Shown here piece after piece: positions 1 to 7,172 of a DNA stretch of 53,421 nucleotides. This stretch comes from a virus. The notes under the pieces were generated by a model. The model ran no database searches, was not told the origin of the DNA, and was given only the letters and a program-made list of their open reading frames with translations. The stretch's first letter is position 1, and the number at the start of each line of letters is the position of its first letter. Position numbers and translations under genes: made by a program. The DNA lies in the IMG/VR virus record IMGVR_UViG_3300028666_000004, positions 1-53,421 of that record; one strand, written 5' to 3'.

Positions 1-127
1 CATTGAGACGCAGTCTCGACATTTGGCGCAACAGGGGCTTGCTGATTTTGATAATATTGTTGCTGATTAAACTGCTGCTGCTGTTGACTCTTTTCATCAA
101 ACTCTTGCTGTTGAACTCTAAGATTCT
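1..127. repeat. Terminal direct repeat, left copy (circular overlap)
   Basis: Bases 1-127 are identical to bases 53295-53421. A repeat of exactly 127 bases at the two ends of a contig is the usual signature of a de Bruijn assembly of a circular or circularly permuted molecule. A gene is continuous in frame across the join (617 to 1, then 53294 to 52820, exactly 364 codons with the stop), which supports true circular continuity. It is probably not a physical phage terminal repeat. Confidence 0.95.
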
Positions 128-617
128 GCTCTCCTTTCCATTTCTCTAACCTTTCATATTCATTAAGAGCCATATTTAGAGATATATCAGCATCTACTTG
201 CGCTTTTATATCACCAGATTCATACGCTTGCGCTTTTAGATTCTTTGCCCTATCTAATCTATCTAGTGTTGATGTCTCATAATTAGTAATAGCCGCTTTA
301 GTTGAGAAATCATTTAATTGCTTAAGGCTAGCATTCTCTTGCATCAAGCGATTCCGCTCTTCAGCAATAATATTTCGCTCTTGTTCAAGCTGATACTTGT
401 CTCTCATTAACTGATTAACTTTTAACTTGCTTGCTTCATTCTTCTTTTTCTTAGGCTTTTGTTCTGTCTCCTCCTGCTGCTCCGCTTCTCCACCTTCAGA
501 AAACTCAGCAGACGAGCCGCCAGAATCATCAGCAATAATTTCTATATCACCTTCAGGCACTGCCTCTTCATGTGATTCTTCTGCGCCAAAACTTAAATTT
601 TGATTCTCGGTATCCAT
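1..617 (-). CDS. Scaffold-like head protein, N-terminal part (continues at 53294)
   Basis: N-terminal portion of a 363-residue protein that is split by the window ends and finishes at 52820. The start is ATG at 617, 9 bases after the upstream GroES-like gene ends. The first ~55 residues are very acidic and low-complexity (Glu, Asp, Ser, Gly), followed by a Lys patch (PKKKK), a long coiled-coil-like segment (about residues 60-170) and a Gln-rich linker. An acidic coiled-coil protein placed between portal and major capsid genes fits an internal scaffolding protein. The assignment rests on composition and gene order; a structural protein with another role is possible. Confidence 0.6.
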   Translation of the reverse strand, partial: MDTENQNLSFGAEESHEEAVPEGDIEIIADDSGGSSAEFSEGGEAEQQEETEQKPKKKKNEASKLKVNQLMRDKYQLEQERNIIAEERNRLMQENASLKQLNDFSTKAAITNYETSTLDRLDRAKNLKAQAYESGDIKAQVDADISLNMALNEYERLEKWKGEQNLRVQQQEFDEKSQQQQQFNQQQYYQNQQAPVAPNVETASQ

Positions 618-626
618 ACTCACTCC

Positions 627-1244
627 TTAATCTCTTGTTACCCAAGTTGGATCTTGAATTACACATAAACATCTATCATCAGCAATAAATTGAACAGGTA
701 ATCCCCTGAAATTTACTTGCGTTCCTTCATTGCGCGGAATAACTATCCAATCCCCTACCTTGCACCATGGCTTAATAAATCGTTCACCTTTATAACAACC
801 ATCACCTTGACTCAAAACTAAAGCGGTACAGTTTGTATATTTGTCATGCACCGTTGCTGTTTGAGGAAGATATAATTTACCCGTTGTACCGTCTGATTTA
901 GTAAACTCAGCTATCTCATCAGGTCTGACATAGATTTTTACAGCCATGTGATAACCAGTCACTCTAGGCGCTTCAAAGCCAAGACTTGCTTCTACTAATC
1001 TCTTTGCTTCTGATTCTTCATAATCTTCTATATAACTCAATCTAAATTCATCAATTCTTTTACTTCCTTCCAAATCCACTTTTTCAGATTCAGATTCTAA
1101 TAACTCTAAATTTTTTCTCTTATGCTTCTCCTCAGCTTCCTTTTTCCATCTTTCCGCTTCAGCTTCTGCCGCTGCTCGTTCAGACCGCGTATCCTTATAA
1201 ATAATAGACTTATGTGGTTTGTTTCCATGCATGTCGTTCATCAT
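627..1244 (-). CDS. GroES-like co-chaperonin-type head assembly protein
   Basis: 205 residues. Residues ~15-90 are a charged helical or coiled-coil extension rich in Ala, Glu, Lys and Arg. Residues ~98-199 look like a GroES fold: a leading strand (MAVKIYVRP), a mobile-loop-like stretch (KSDGTTGKLYLPQTATVHDK), a central hydrophobic strand (TALVLSQGDG), the typical 'vGDwIviPrNEG' turn and a final 'RCLCVIQDP' strand. GroES-like proteins are known phage partners of host GroEL for capsid folding (T4 gp31), and the gene sits among head genes. The start is ATG at 1244 or 1241 after an AGGAGG site; it overlaps the upstream gene by 35 bases. A general structural OB/beta-barrel protein cannot be excluded. 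Confidence 0.5.
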   Translation of the reverse strand: MMNDMHGNKPHKSIIYKDTRSERAAAEAEAERWKKEAEEKHKRKNLELLESESEKVDLEGSKRIDEFRLSYIEDYEESEAKRLVEASLGFEAPRVTGYHMAVKIYVRPDEIAEFTKSDGTTGKLYLPQTATVHDKYTNCTALVLSQGDGCYKGERFIKPWCKVGDWIVIPRNEGTQVNFRGLPVQFIADDRCLCVIQDPTWVTRD

Positions 1245-1440
1245 CGTCCTCCTTTTTCCCTTCGTACATATCTTTGTACACTTTCTTTACCAACTCTTCG
1301 GCCTCTTCAAAGGCCATGTATTTACCCGAAATAAACTTATACTCATCTAAAACAGAGAAACTGCCGGACAATATCCGGGTAGAATAAATTGCCCGGCGTT
1401 CCCTTATCTTCGCTAGAAGATTCTCTACATATTTGAACAT
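1210..1440 (-). CDS. Small hypothetical protein of the head operon
   Basis: 76 residues, no family recognised. The sequence is mixed and charged, with a basic N-terminal half and an acidic, predicted helical segment (FEEAEELVKKVYKDMYEG) before a Lys/Asp/Glu-rich tail. The start ATG at 1440 shares its base with the end of the upstream His-rich gene, and its 3' end overlaps the GroES-like gene, so translation is probably coupled. Its place between portal and capsid genes suggests a head-assembly or minor virion role. Confidence 0.6.
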   Translation of the reverse strand: MFKYVENLLAKIRERRAIYSTRILSGSFSVLDEYKFISGKYMAFEEAEELVKKVYKDMYEGKKEDDDERHAWKQTT

Positions 1441-2339
1441 TACCTGCTAAGGTCCAACTTATGTCTAATTGCTCTACCGCGTGAAGTAGCTTCTCCATGT
1501 CTAATCTTGCCTACTCCGCCCATCGCCATTTTCTTAACATGTCCACCATGACGTTTATAATTTTGCCCTTGAGTCTCATCATCACGCCCAGCCATCATAT
1601 GATGTGTTCTACGTGGAACACTTCTAGCGTGCTCGCCTCTCATGATGTCTTCATAGTTATAGTGGTGCATGGCATGGGATGGATGTTCTCCAACCATTTC
1701 ATGCTCATACACGTTTCCACCATGAGCATAATGATGTTTTTTAGATGGATGATTCCTCAAGTGAAGCTCCTTAGAATGCTTCATATGAACATTCCCACCA
1801 TGTTTCATTTCCCCGCCTTCATTTCTATGAGCGGCATGATGCTTTTTATGAGCATGTCCGCCACGCTTCATCGCTGGTTGGGAAGCTGGCTGTGTAGCAA
1901 ATGGCATTCTTGGGGCGATCCCTGTAGGCATCTCATTTGACAATTGACTACCCAACATTCCACCCATGTTTCGATGAACTGCACGATGTTTCTTATGAGC
2001 ATGTCCACCATGTTTCATTTCCCCGCCTTCATTTCTATGGGCGCTATGCTTTAAATGCTTAGGGATATGCAAATCGGTTTGGTCTTTTTGGAGTCCATGA
2101 GCGCGCGGAGCACTGTGGTGTTGTCTATGCGCATGATGGCGTTCCATACGTTCTTCCATTCTTTCCGAATGGCCATGATGTTTCACATGCCCACCTTTCT
2201 TGAAATGGCTAATACGACCAACATGTTTGGTTGGCATATTTTCTGGACCACCAGCATGATCGATATGTCCTCTAAACATTCTTTCTGCTTTCTCTCTCAT
2301 GGCATCGTGGCCTTGAAAACCTGGTAAAAATCTATTCAT
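1440..2339 (-). CDS. Histidine-rich Gly/Lys repeat protein of the head operon
   Basis: 299 residues with about 49 histidines (roughly 16%) and many Gly, Lys and Arg. Short imperfect repeats recur, such as GGHAHKKH and AHRNEGGEMKHGG; the underlying DNA is duplicated near 1800-1830 and 2010-2040. The C-terminus (KKMAMGGVGKIRHGEA) resembles Gly/Met/Lys-rich proteins found beside the portal in other short-tailed phages. It starts 1 base after the portal stop. Such composition suggests metal or nucleic-acid binding, perhaps packaged with DNA. No enzymatic motif is visible. Confidence 0.6.
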   Translation of the reverse strand: MNRFLPGFQGHDAMREKAERMFRGHIDHAGGPENMPTKHVGRISHFKKGGHVKHHGHSERMEERMERHHAHRQHHSAPRAHGLQKDQTDLHIPKHLKHSAHRNEGGEMKHGGHAHKKHRAVHRNMGGMLGSQLSNEMPTGIAPRMPFATQPASQPAMKRGGHAHKKHHAAHRNEGGEMKHGGNVHMKHSKELHLRNHPSKKHHYAHGGNVYEHEMVGEHPSHAMHHYNYEDIMRGEHARSVPRRTHHMMAGRDDETQGQNYKRHGGHVKKMAMGGVGKIRHGEATSRGRAIRHKLDLSR

Positions 2340-2340
2340 G

Positions 2341-4773
2341 TTACATACCTCTTGGATGTTGGTTTAGTTTTGCATCCGCTATAGTTAAATCAACGTCTGC
2401 CTTTGTTTCAGCTATAGCGCGCTGTGTTTCCATTTTTGCTTTTTCACTTTCAAACTTAAGCTGTGCTTTATGTGCTTCAGTCTGAGATTTAAGGACCACT
2501 TCTTCTTCCTTCATCCTTGCGGCCTCACGTTTCTGCCCTACATCTGCCATCATGGCTTGAGCAGGAGTTACCTGCTGCGATTGGTCTTCCAATGCTTTTT
2601 GCTGCTGCTCCATAGCTTTATGTGCATCTTCTTTTGCTATGGCATTCTGTACTTCTGGGATCATTAATAATTGCTGTGGCTGCATTTGCGTAAACATTTG
2701 CTGCATTTGAGGGTTTTGTGAAAACTCAGGCATATTCTTGACTACTCTCGTAGCTTTATGAGTTTGTACATGCATCATTGTTGACGCATATACTGCTGGA
2801 TTAATAGGGAACATCTGCATACCAAATGGCTCATGAACCATATTGTGTGCATCATCATCTTGTGGCCATGTAACCGTGACGGGCTGGCCTTGCATGAGAA
2901 GCATATTTTCAGAAATAGGATCTAAAGATTGAGGTTGAGGCTGCGGTTTTAATATCTTATCGATGTTTTCAACATTCATTGCTTGATAGTATTGACGCAA
3001 CACTTCATGCATATCATGCATTTCTGGATATGCAGTTGCCGATTTCACGAGAGTTTCTGCTTTCACCATTCGGTGAGCAGTAGTAAGTGTTCCAGGACTC
3101 GACACAGGCACGATATTAATATTATCAGCAAAGTCTGAACGCATTACTGCCGTTTCTTTACCCGGCACCATAAATGGATAGCCCTCTGGCGGTAAATGTT
3201 GGGCAAAAAGCTCTTTCATCAATTGCAATTCTTGCCCTAGCGCGAAATGAAGAGAGCGCAGAACTGTAGATTGAACTTTATCTGCCACTTCCAATAATGC
3301 CAACGTTGTTCCAACTGGCGCATTAGAGCTGTTCTCAGGGATAGCATTCTGAGAAGCATTAACAATATCCATTACTTCAGATTTAAGCTCGCTTCTAAGC
3401 TGCATCAACACTTGAGAAGGTTCGCTATAAGGCATTAACATTAAACATTCTTGAATTGGTCTGCCACCAGTATCTATTTCTAAGAACTCTGATGGGCCAA
3501 TTGCTCTATCATTATTTTCCGCCTTAACATCCCTCGTTCTAATTCCCCCAGGAAAATTCTTAAGCATTCCAGCATCAATTGTTTGACGCAAAATGCTAGT
3601 TAGAGCAATCGCATTAGTACCAGCAAGAGCAGCGTAACCGATACCGTAAATGCCAAACCCACGTAACATATAATAATTAATAAAGCTTTGTCGTCTTTTA
3701 AATTTCTGATCATTTTCTACCCAACCTCTCTTAATAGAAGCTATCTTATTATTGTCGGCGCACATAGTAATCACATAAGGACGCAACTCAACAACATCAT
3801 CCCCATCTTCACCCTTTTGTGGCTTGTGAATTCCTGGCTCTATATCAGAAGCATCTTTAATTACATGTATTTCATAGTATTCATAGATACTTTTCTTTTC
3901 CATCGATGCTTTATTAATACCGTCAATCTTATTAATGCTTTTCTTAATCTTAGACTTATCATCATCATCCGAGAAATTAGCATCAGGTAATGTATCGAGT
4001 ACAAATTCTCCCGATTTCTCTCTCCCTAATACATATCCTTCACTCCAATAACATCGCTGCGTCATTCTTTCTGATGACAGCAAACTTATAGTGTCAGGAT
4101 TAACAATAAAATCGAATGGCTTTACGAATCTACCAATAGGAAGGTTAGTTTCATCATTAATATAACATTTGCGAAATCCAGAGCCAAAAAACATCGTGTA
4201 CCACAATAATTGCTCTGAATCAGGATAATATTCTTTGTCTACTACAGTATAATAATAATTAGAAAATAACTTAACTCTTTCGCCCCTGTCCTCGATTTCA
4301 GCAGTTGGAATTCCGTTTATCTGCACCTTGCAAGGGCCCTCAGCGGGATACAGCTCTGCGCGCGCCACTGAAAATCCTCGTATGAGGGCTCCAAGAAGAG
4401 TCGTATCGAATGCTCCGCATGCATATAAAAACGGAGTCTTACGAAACTCTTCAATCTTTATTCCTAGATAGTTGAGAACCACATTATTTGTGTTTTCCCA
4501 CTCACTACGAGCCGCTATATCAGCGTCTATCTCTTCGCTTAACTCTATCCCTAAGGCCGTTAACTTCCCTTCATCCATATCGGCCGCAATATTACCGTAG
4601 AAATTAACATCTGACAGTAATTCTTCCCTTTCCTCTTCCATGTCCTGCGGCATCAACTCGAACATCCCGCTTCCATCGTCGAAGTCCGCAGTTTTGATAA
4701 TGGGACTTGTAGGAACTTCCGGAAACATCCCGAATCCAGACGTATTAAAGCCATCAGGCATATTTGTAGCCAA
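2341..4773 (-). CDS. Portal protein (podovirus type)
   Basis: 810 residues, in the range of P22-like portals (about 700-800). The N-terminal half has a portal-type wing and stem region, and the C-terminal ~90 residues form a long charged helix with Gln-rich flanks, like the barrel and crown helices of P22 gp1. The predicted role is a dodecameric DNA-entry vertex of the head. The start is TTG at 4773, 8 bases after a GGAG site; the first internal ATG (4761) is an alternative. It is the first gene of a minus-strand head operon and lies next to the putative origin. A piece of it (about 4432-4514) has a near copy beside TerL at 17188-17270. Confidence 0.8.
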   Translation of the reverse strand: MATNMPDGFNTSGFGMFPEVPTSPIIKTADFDDGSGMFELMPQDMEEEREELLSDVNFYGNIAADMDEGKLTALGIELSEEIDADIAARSEWENTNNVVLNYLGIKIEEFRKTPFLYACGAFDTTLLGALIRGFSVARAELYPAEGPCKVQINGIPTAEIEDRGERVKLFSNYYYTVVDKEYYPDSEQLLWYTMFFGSGFRKCYINDETNLPIGRFVKPFDFIVNPDTISLLSSERMTQRCYWSEGYVLGREKSGEFVLDTLPDANFSDDDDKSKIKKSINKIDGINKASMEKKSIYEYYEIHVIKDASDIEPGIHKPQKGEDGDDVVELRPYVITMCADNNKIASIKRGWVENDQKFKRRQSFINYYMLRGFGIYGIGYAALAGTNAIALTSILRQTIDAGMLKNFPGGIRTRDVKAENNDRAIGPSEFLEIDTGGRPIQECLMLMPYSEPSQVLMQLRSELKSEVMDIVNASQNAIPENSSNAPVGTTLALLEVADKVQSTVLRSLHFALGQELQLMKELFAQHLPPEGYPFMVPGKETAVMRSDFADNINIVPVSSPGTLTTAHRMVKAETLVKSATAYPEMHDMHEVLRQYYQAMNVENIDKILKPQPQPQSLDPISENMLLMQGQPVTVTWPQDDDAHNMVHEPFGMQMFPINPAVYASTMMHVQTHKATRVVKNMPEFSQNPQMQQMFTQMQPQQLLMIPEVQNAIAKEDAHKAMEQQQKALEDQSQQVTPAQAMMADVGQKREAARMKEEEVVLKSQTEAHKAQLKFESEKAKMETQRAIAETKADVDLTIADAKLNQHPRGM

Positions 4774-4810
4774 TCACAAGTCTCCTAAGCGAAGTATTAC
4801 CATCATAACA

Positions 4811-5013
4811 CCTTGTGAATATCTTGTGAATATCTTGTTCATAACTATATTTTATCTGTGGATAACTTTAATAATCATAAATTCTCATACTTATCCACAG
4901 GTTTATACACAAGATATCAACAGACTTATCAACAGACTTATCAACAGAATTTTAAGTTAGAATTACCATAGAAATCATCAAGCTATTTAAATAAACTAAA
5001 ATAGTTATCCACA
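4811..5013. other. Putative replication origin: DnaA-box cluster with iterons
   Basis: The non-coding 4774-5092 region is very AT-rich. Perfect TTATCCACA DnaA boxes lie at 4891-4899 (+), 5005-5013 (+) and 4857-4865 (-), with TTATACACA at 4903-4911. One-mismatch boxes (TTATCAACA) lie at 4926-4934 and 4938-4946, and TGTGAATAT, the reverse of a one-mismatch box, lies at 4814-4822 and 4825-4833. Three 12-bp tandem units (tatcaacagact and variant) run 4915-4950; three 11-bp units (cttgtgaatat and variant) run 4812-4844. This density in 200 bp matches bacterial oriC-type origins. It also separates divergent operons, so it may double as a regulatory region. Confidence 0.75.
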
Positions 5014-5092
5014 GGTTTTTTGGCATATAATAATAACAAGAGACTATATATCATAATATCATTATTATTAATGAGGTTTCTAGATAAAAAGC

Positions 5093-5121
5093 TTGACAAA
5101 TAATGTGTATATGGATATAAT
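5093..5121 (+). promoter_or_regulatory. Consensus sigma70 promoter of the early operon
   Basis: Perfect -35 TTGACA at 5093-5098 and perfect -10 TATAAT at 5116-5121, separated by exactly 17 bases. Transcription would begin near 5128 and read rightwards into the early genes from 5230. It lies directly downstream of the DnaA-box cluster, so initiation of transcription and replication could be linked. Confidence 0.9.
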
Positions 5122-5142
5122 TTTATTGAAATCGAAGATTAT

Positions 5143-5205
5143 GGCGTTTTTGGGTGGTTTTCTCCTTGTCCCTTTGGAGTTCACGCTCACGCATCCAAAA
5201 GCGCC
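5143..5205 (+). promoter_or_regulatory. Structured 5' leader of the early operon
   Basis: The ~100-base leader between the promoter and the first gene can fold. GGCGTTTTTGG (5143-5153) pairs with CCAAAAGCGCC (5195-5205), an 11-bp stem with one G-U pair. Inside it CTCC (5162-5165) can pair with GGAG (5176-5179). The ribosome site just downstream is an unusual run of G (5220-5226). The fold may act as a translational or antitermination control element; this is inference from pairing only. Confidence 0.4.
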
Positions 5206-5229
5206 TCCATTATCAAATTTGGGGGGTTT

Positions 5230-5628
5230 ATGATTGATTTAAAAGATATCCTGGCTATTGAGAAGCCTCCAGAGAAAGATAAGAAGAAAATAAAGGATGA
5301 ACGGAGAGCTAGAGCGATTAAAAAGTTTATTTCTCTAACTGATAAAGAGAGAGGAAAGTTATTCGGCTTAATTCAAGATAAGTTTAATCTTTACGAGCTT
5401 CATATGGGGGCTCATAAATTATACAAGAAGGACTTTGTTTATTCTTCCCATACTTTCTTGAAAAGTTACTTATTTGATTTGGCTATGGACATTTCTGATA
5501 GCATTAAGCAAGATTGGAATAGGCATGAGATGTCTGATTCATCTGCCGTAAAAGAGATCCCAGTAAAGCAGAACAAGGAAGTTATTAACGAGGCTAAGTT
5601 GGTAGAGAGGCGATTCAATGATTCGTAA
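5230..5628 (+). CDS. First early gene, hypothetical charged protein
   Basis: 132 residues, no family recognised. The N-terminal ~35 residues are extremely charged (PPEKDKKKIKDERRARAIKK), followed by a helical, aromatic-containing middle. ATG at 5230 follows a G-run that serves as ribosome site. It is the first gene after the consensus promoter, so it should be expressed early and strongly. It overlaps the next gene by 11 bases. Function unknown; a first-expressed small charged protein often targets a host or defence factor. Confidence 0.65.
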   Translation: MIDLKDILAIEKPPEKDKKKIKDERRARAIKKFISLTDKERGKLFGLIQDKFNLYELHMGAHKLYKKDFVYSSHTFLKSYLFDLAMDISDSIKQDWNRHEMSDSSAVKEIPVKQNKEVINEAKLVERRFNDS

Positions 5629-5887
5629 GTATGATGATAATGACATAGCATTAGTTGTAAATATGTTATGTTTTTTAGCATGTATGTGTTCAGAGTCTGG
5701 ATATTTTACAGTAATCCTTTCTGACATATGTCCTGAGTATATTTTAGAAAAAGCCAAGAGATATGGACTTCAATATGATTCTTCGTCTACATGCAAATTA
5801 TTTATATATAAATCATTAAGTGGTGTTCATCCGATTCTTCAAAAGCATATAGCAGATTTTTTAAATAAATGGGAAATAGAGATTTAG
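5618..5887 (+). CDS. Hypothetical early protein
   Basis: 89 residues, no family recognised. The N-terminal half contains several Cys (CFLACMCSESGYF) and the rest is mixed alpha/beta-like. It overlaps the previous gene by 11 bases, consistent with coupled translation in the early operon. No membrane or signal segment is clear. Confidence 0.55.
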   Translation: MIRKYDDNDIALVVNMLCFLACMCSESGYFTVILSDICPEYILEKAKRYGLQYDSSSTCKLFIYKSLSGVHPILQKHIADFLNKWEIEI

Positions 5888-5895
5888 GAGTTAAA

Positions 5896-6123
5896 ATGCA
5901 CGATGTTTATTTATTGATTGGTTTGGCGTTAGCTTTGGTTGCTAAATTATCACATACGATGTTTAAAGATACAGACGTAACGAAAAGAGATATTATTTTA
6001 CTTATGTCGTTGGTTGTAATGGCTGCATGCGTGATGATTCATATTGTTTGGAAAGCGCCCGAAACTGAGATTGCTGAAGAAGTAGTTGAAGAAGTTATTC
6101 GTACTGAATTGGAGGTTGGATGA
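5896..6123 (+). CDS. Small two-pass membrane protein
   Basis: 75 residues. The start at 5896 is chosen because TTAGGAG lies 6-7 bases upstream, unlike the upstream in-frame ATG at 5869. Two hydrophobic segments (about residues 4-18 and 32-52) flank a short charged loop with KDTDVTKRD, followed by an acidic tail rich in Glu and Val. The topology suits a small inner-membrane protein. Its early position argues against a holin; host-envelope modification or superinfection exclusion is possible. Confidence 0.6.
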   Translation: MHDVYLLIGLALALVAKLSHTMFKDTDVTKRDIILLMSLVVMAACVMIHIVWKAPETEIAEEVVEEVIRTELEVG

Positions 6124-6124
6124 T

Positions 6125-6316
6125 ATGGCTTTTAGCGTTAATGAGATGATGTCAAGGTTATCAATAATAAAGGATAAAGAGGAAGATATTTTAACTCAAG
6201 TTAATATCTTGCTTACAAATGAATCGGTTGATAAACGATGGGCGAATATTGGTATTACTCACTTACAGCAAGCTATTATGGCTATAACTATAAGCGTGCT
6301 ATGGGAGAGAATATAA
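6125..6316 (+). CDS. Small protein with Acb2/Tad1-hairpin-like C-terminus
   Basis: 63 residues; the start at 6125 follows GGAGG by 9 bases. An N-terminal helix is followed by a C-terminal pattern, [19 protein letters not shown] (residues ~37-55). This resembles the conserved 'aiAlThLqqAxMwa' helix of small phage proteins of the Acb2/Tad1 hairpin type. Acb2 forms a hexamer that sequesters cyclic oligonucleotides and blocks CBASS defence. The match is from memory of the motif, not a search. The protein is shorter than some Acb2 members but the right architecture, and it lies early in the operon where anti-defence genes are expected. Confidence 0.4.
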   Translation: MAFSVNEMMSRLSIIKDKEEDILTQVNILLTNESVDKRWANIGITHLQQAIMAITISVLWERI

Positions 6317-6495
6317 TGCCATTAGAACCTGGGAAATCTAGAAAAGTAATAGGCCGCAATATAGCAGAGATGGAAGAAGCTGGCCATCCTGCAAAGCAGG
6401 CTATAGCGGCATCATTGAATAATGCTAGGAAATATGGGACACATATCCCGAAGAAGTCTAGCAAGAGAAAGTTAAAACCCCTCAACATTATTTGA
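6316..6495 (+). CDS. Small conserved phage protein (basic, '[12 protein letters not shown]' type)
   Basis: 59 residues; the start at 6316 overlaps the previous stop as TAATG and follows GGGAGAG. The segment [20 protein letters not shown], followed by [10 protein letters not shown], matches a very common small phage protein family ('[26 protein letters not shown]'). The C-terminus is strongly basic (KKSSKRKLK). Function unknown; the composition suggests nucleic-acid binding. Confidence 0.6.
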   Translation: MPLEPGKSRKVIGRNIAEMEEAGHPAKQAIAASLNNARKYGTHIPKKSSKRKLKPLNII

Positions 6496-6575
6496 GTAGG
6501 AATAATGACATGAGTAACTTTACTGGGCATTTTAATCGTTCTTATTTATAACAAAATTTGAAGAGCATGCAGCTT

Positions 6576-6607
6576 TAAATAAAGGAAATCGCTATTTCCT
6601 TTATTTA
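6576..6607. terminator. Perfect 14-bp hairpin, possible terminator or processing site
   Basis: TAAATAAAGGAAAT (6576-6589), loop CGCT, then its exact reverse complement (6594-6607). It lies in the 156-base gap between 6495 and 6652. There is no long U-run, so it may be a weak or bidirectional terminator, an RNA processing site or a stabilising structure. A 12-bp palindrome AAAGGATCCTTT follows at 6622-6633. Confidence 0.5.
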
Positions 6608-6651
6608 TGGTTTAGCTAAGTAAAGGATCCTTTCTCCATGAGAGTCAATAA

Positions 6652-6876
6652 GTGCATATACTTGCAATCATATTCATAATCCTGTATATTCTCTGGTTTA
6701 TAGGAAAGTACAAGGAAATCAAAGAAAAGCTTCAGGCTGAAGGGCTTGAAGAGTGCAATAAATATTGTAGATATGTAAAGGATAGATATTATGGGTGCGC
6801 GACATATGGTGGAATGGGAGATTTAGGGGGAATGGCGCGAGACTTTATGAATAGATATCGTAGGGAACAATGTTAA
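6652..6876 (+). CDS. Small N-terminally anchored membrane protein
   Basis: 74 residues with a GTG start at 6652. Residues 2-18 are strongly hydrophobic (single N-terminal membrane anchor), followed by a charged helix (KYKEIKEKLQAEG) and a Cys-containing C-terminal part with YGGMGDLGGMA. No family recognised. It follows a hairpin, so it may be a separately processed transcript unit. Confidence 0.5.
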   Translation: MHILAIIFIILYILWFIGKYKEIKEKLQAEGLEECNKYCRYVKDRYYGCATYGGMGDLGGMARDFMNRYRREQC

Positions 6877-6889
6877 TTAATGTAAGCGG

Positions 6890-6952
6890 TACTTTACGTA
6901 ATCCATTTTGAGTTAAGTAAAATAGACTATACTTTACGAAAATCCACTTTAG
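6890..6952 (+). repeat. Short imperfect direct repeat before 6963
   Basis: ACTTTACGTAATCCATTTTGAG (6890-6911; split here only as a description: ACTTTACG core) recurs as ACTTTACGAAAATCCACTTTAG at 6931-6952 with a few changes. The pair lies in the gap 6877-6962. It may be a tandem operator or a remnant of local duplication. A TATACT element at 6928-6933 could be a -10 box but has no convincing -35. Confidence 0.35.
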
Positions 6953-6962
6953 GAGGTAGAAG

Positions 6963-7172
6963 ATGATTGAAACAAGATTTATAGAATTTGCTGGATATCT
7001 AATAAATTTAGACCATGTGTATCAATTTGTAAAATGTCATAAAAGTAACTCTATTTTCATTTCTTCTGTTATTGGGATAAACCAATATAAGGAGCAATAT
7101 GAAAAAACAGAAACTATGCTTGATAGATGGGCGTATCTAAAATCGTTAATTTGTGCCCGGGGTAATGAGTAA
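6963..7172 (+). CDS. Hypothetical small protein
   Basis: 69 residues, no family recognised, with a good ribosome site (TAGGAGG) 6 bases before the start. The N-terminal part (FIEFAGYLINLDHVYQFVK) resembles small beta-sandwich proteins that begin 'iN.d.V..f' and carry no catalytic motif. Its stop overlaps the next gene's likely start. Confidence 0.55.
   Translation: MIETRFIEFAGYLINLDHVYQFVKCHKSNSIFISSVIGINQYKEQYEKTETMLDRWAYLKSLICARGNE

Noticed and set aside
1-127. Terminal repeat as a physical phage direct terminal repeat
   Set aside because: Exactly 127 bases and inside a coding gene; this is an assembly overlap size rather than a biological end.
5896-6123. The early two-pass protein as the holin
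   Set aside because: It is in the early operon far from the lysozyme-like gene; a better candidate lies at 27290-27499.
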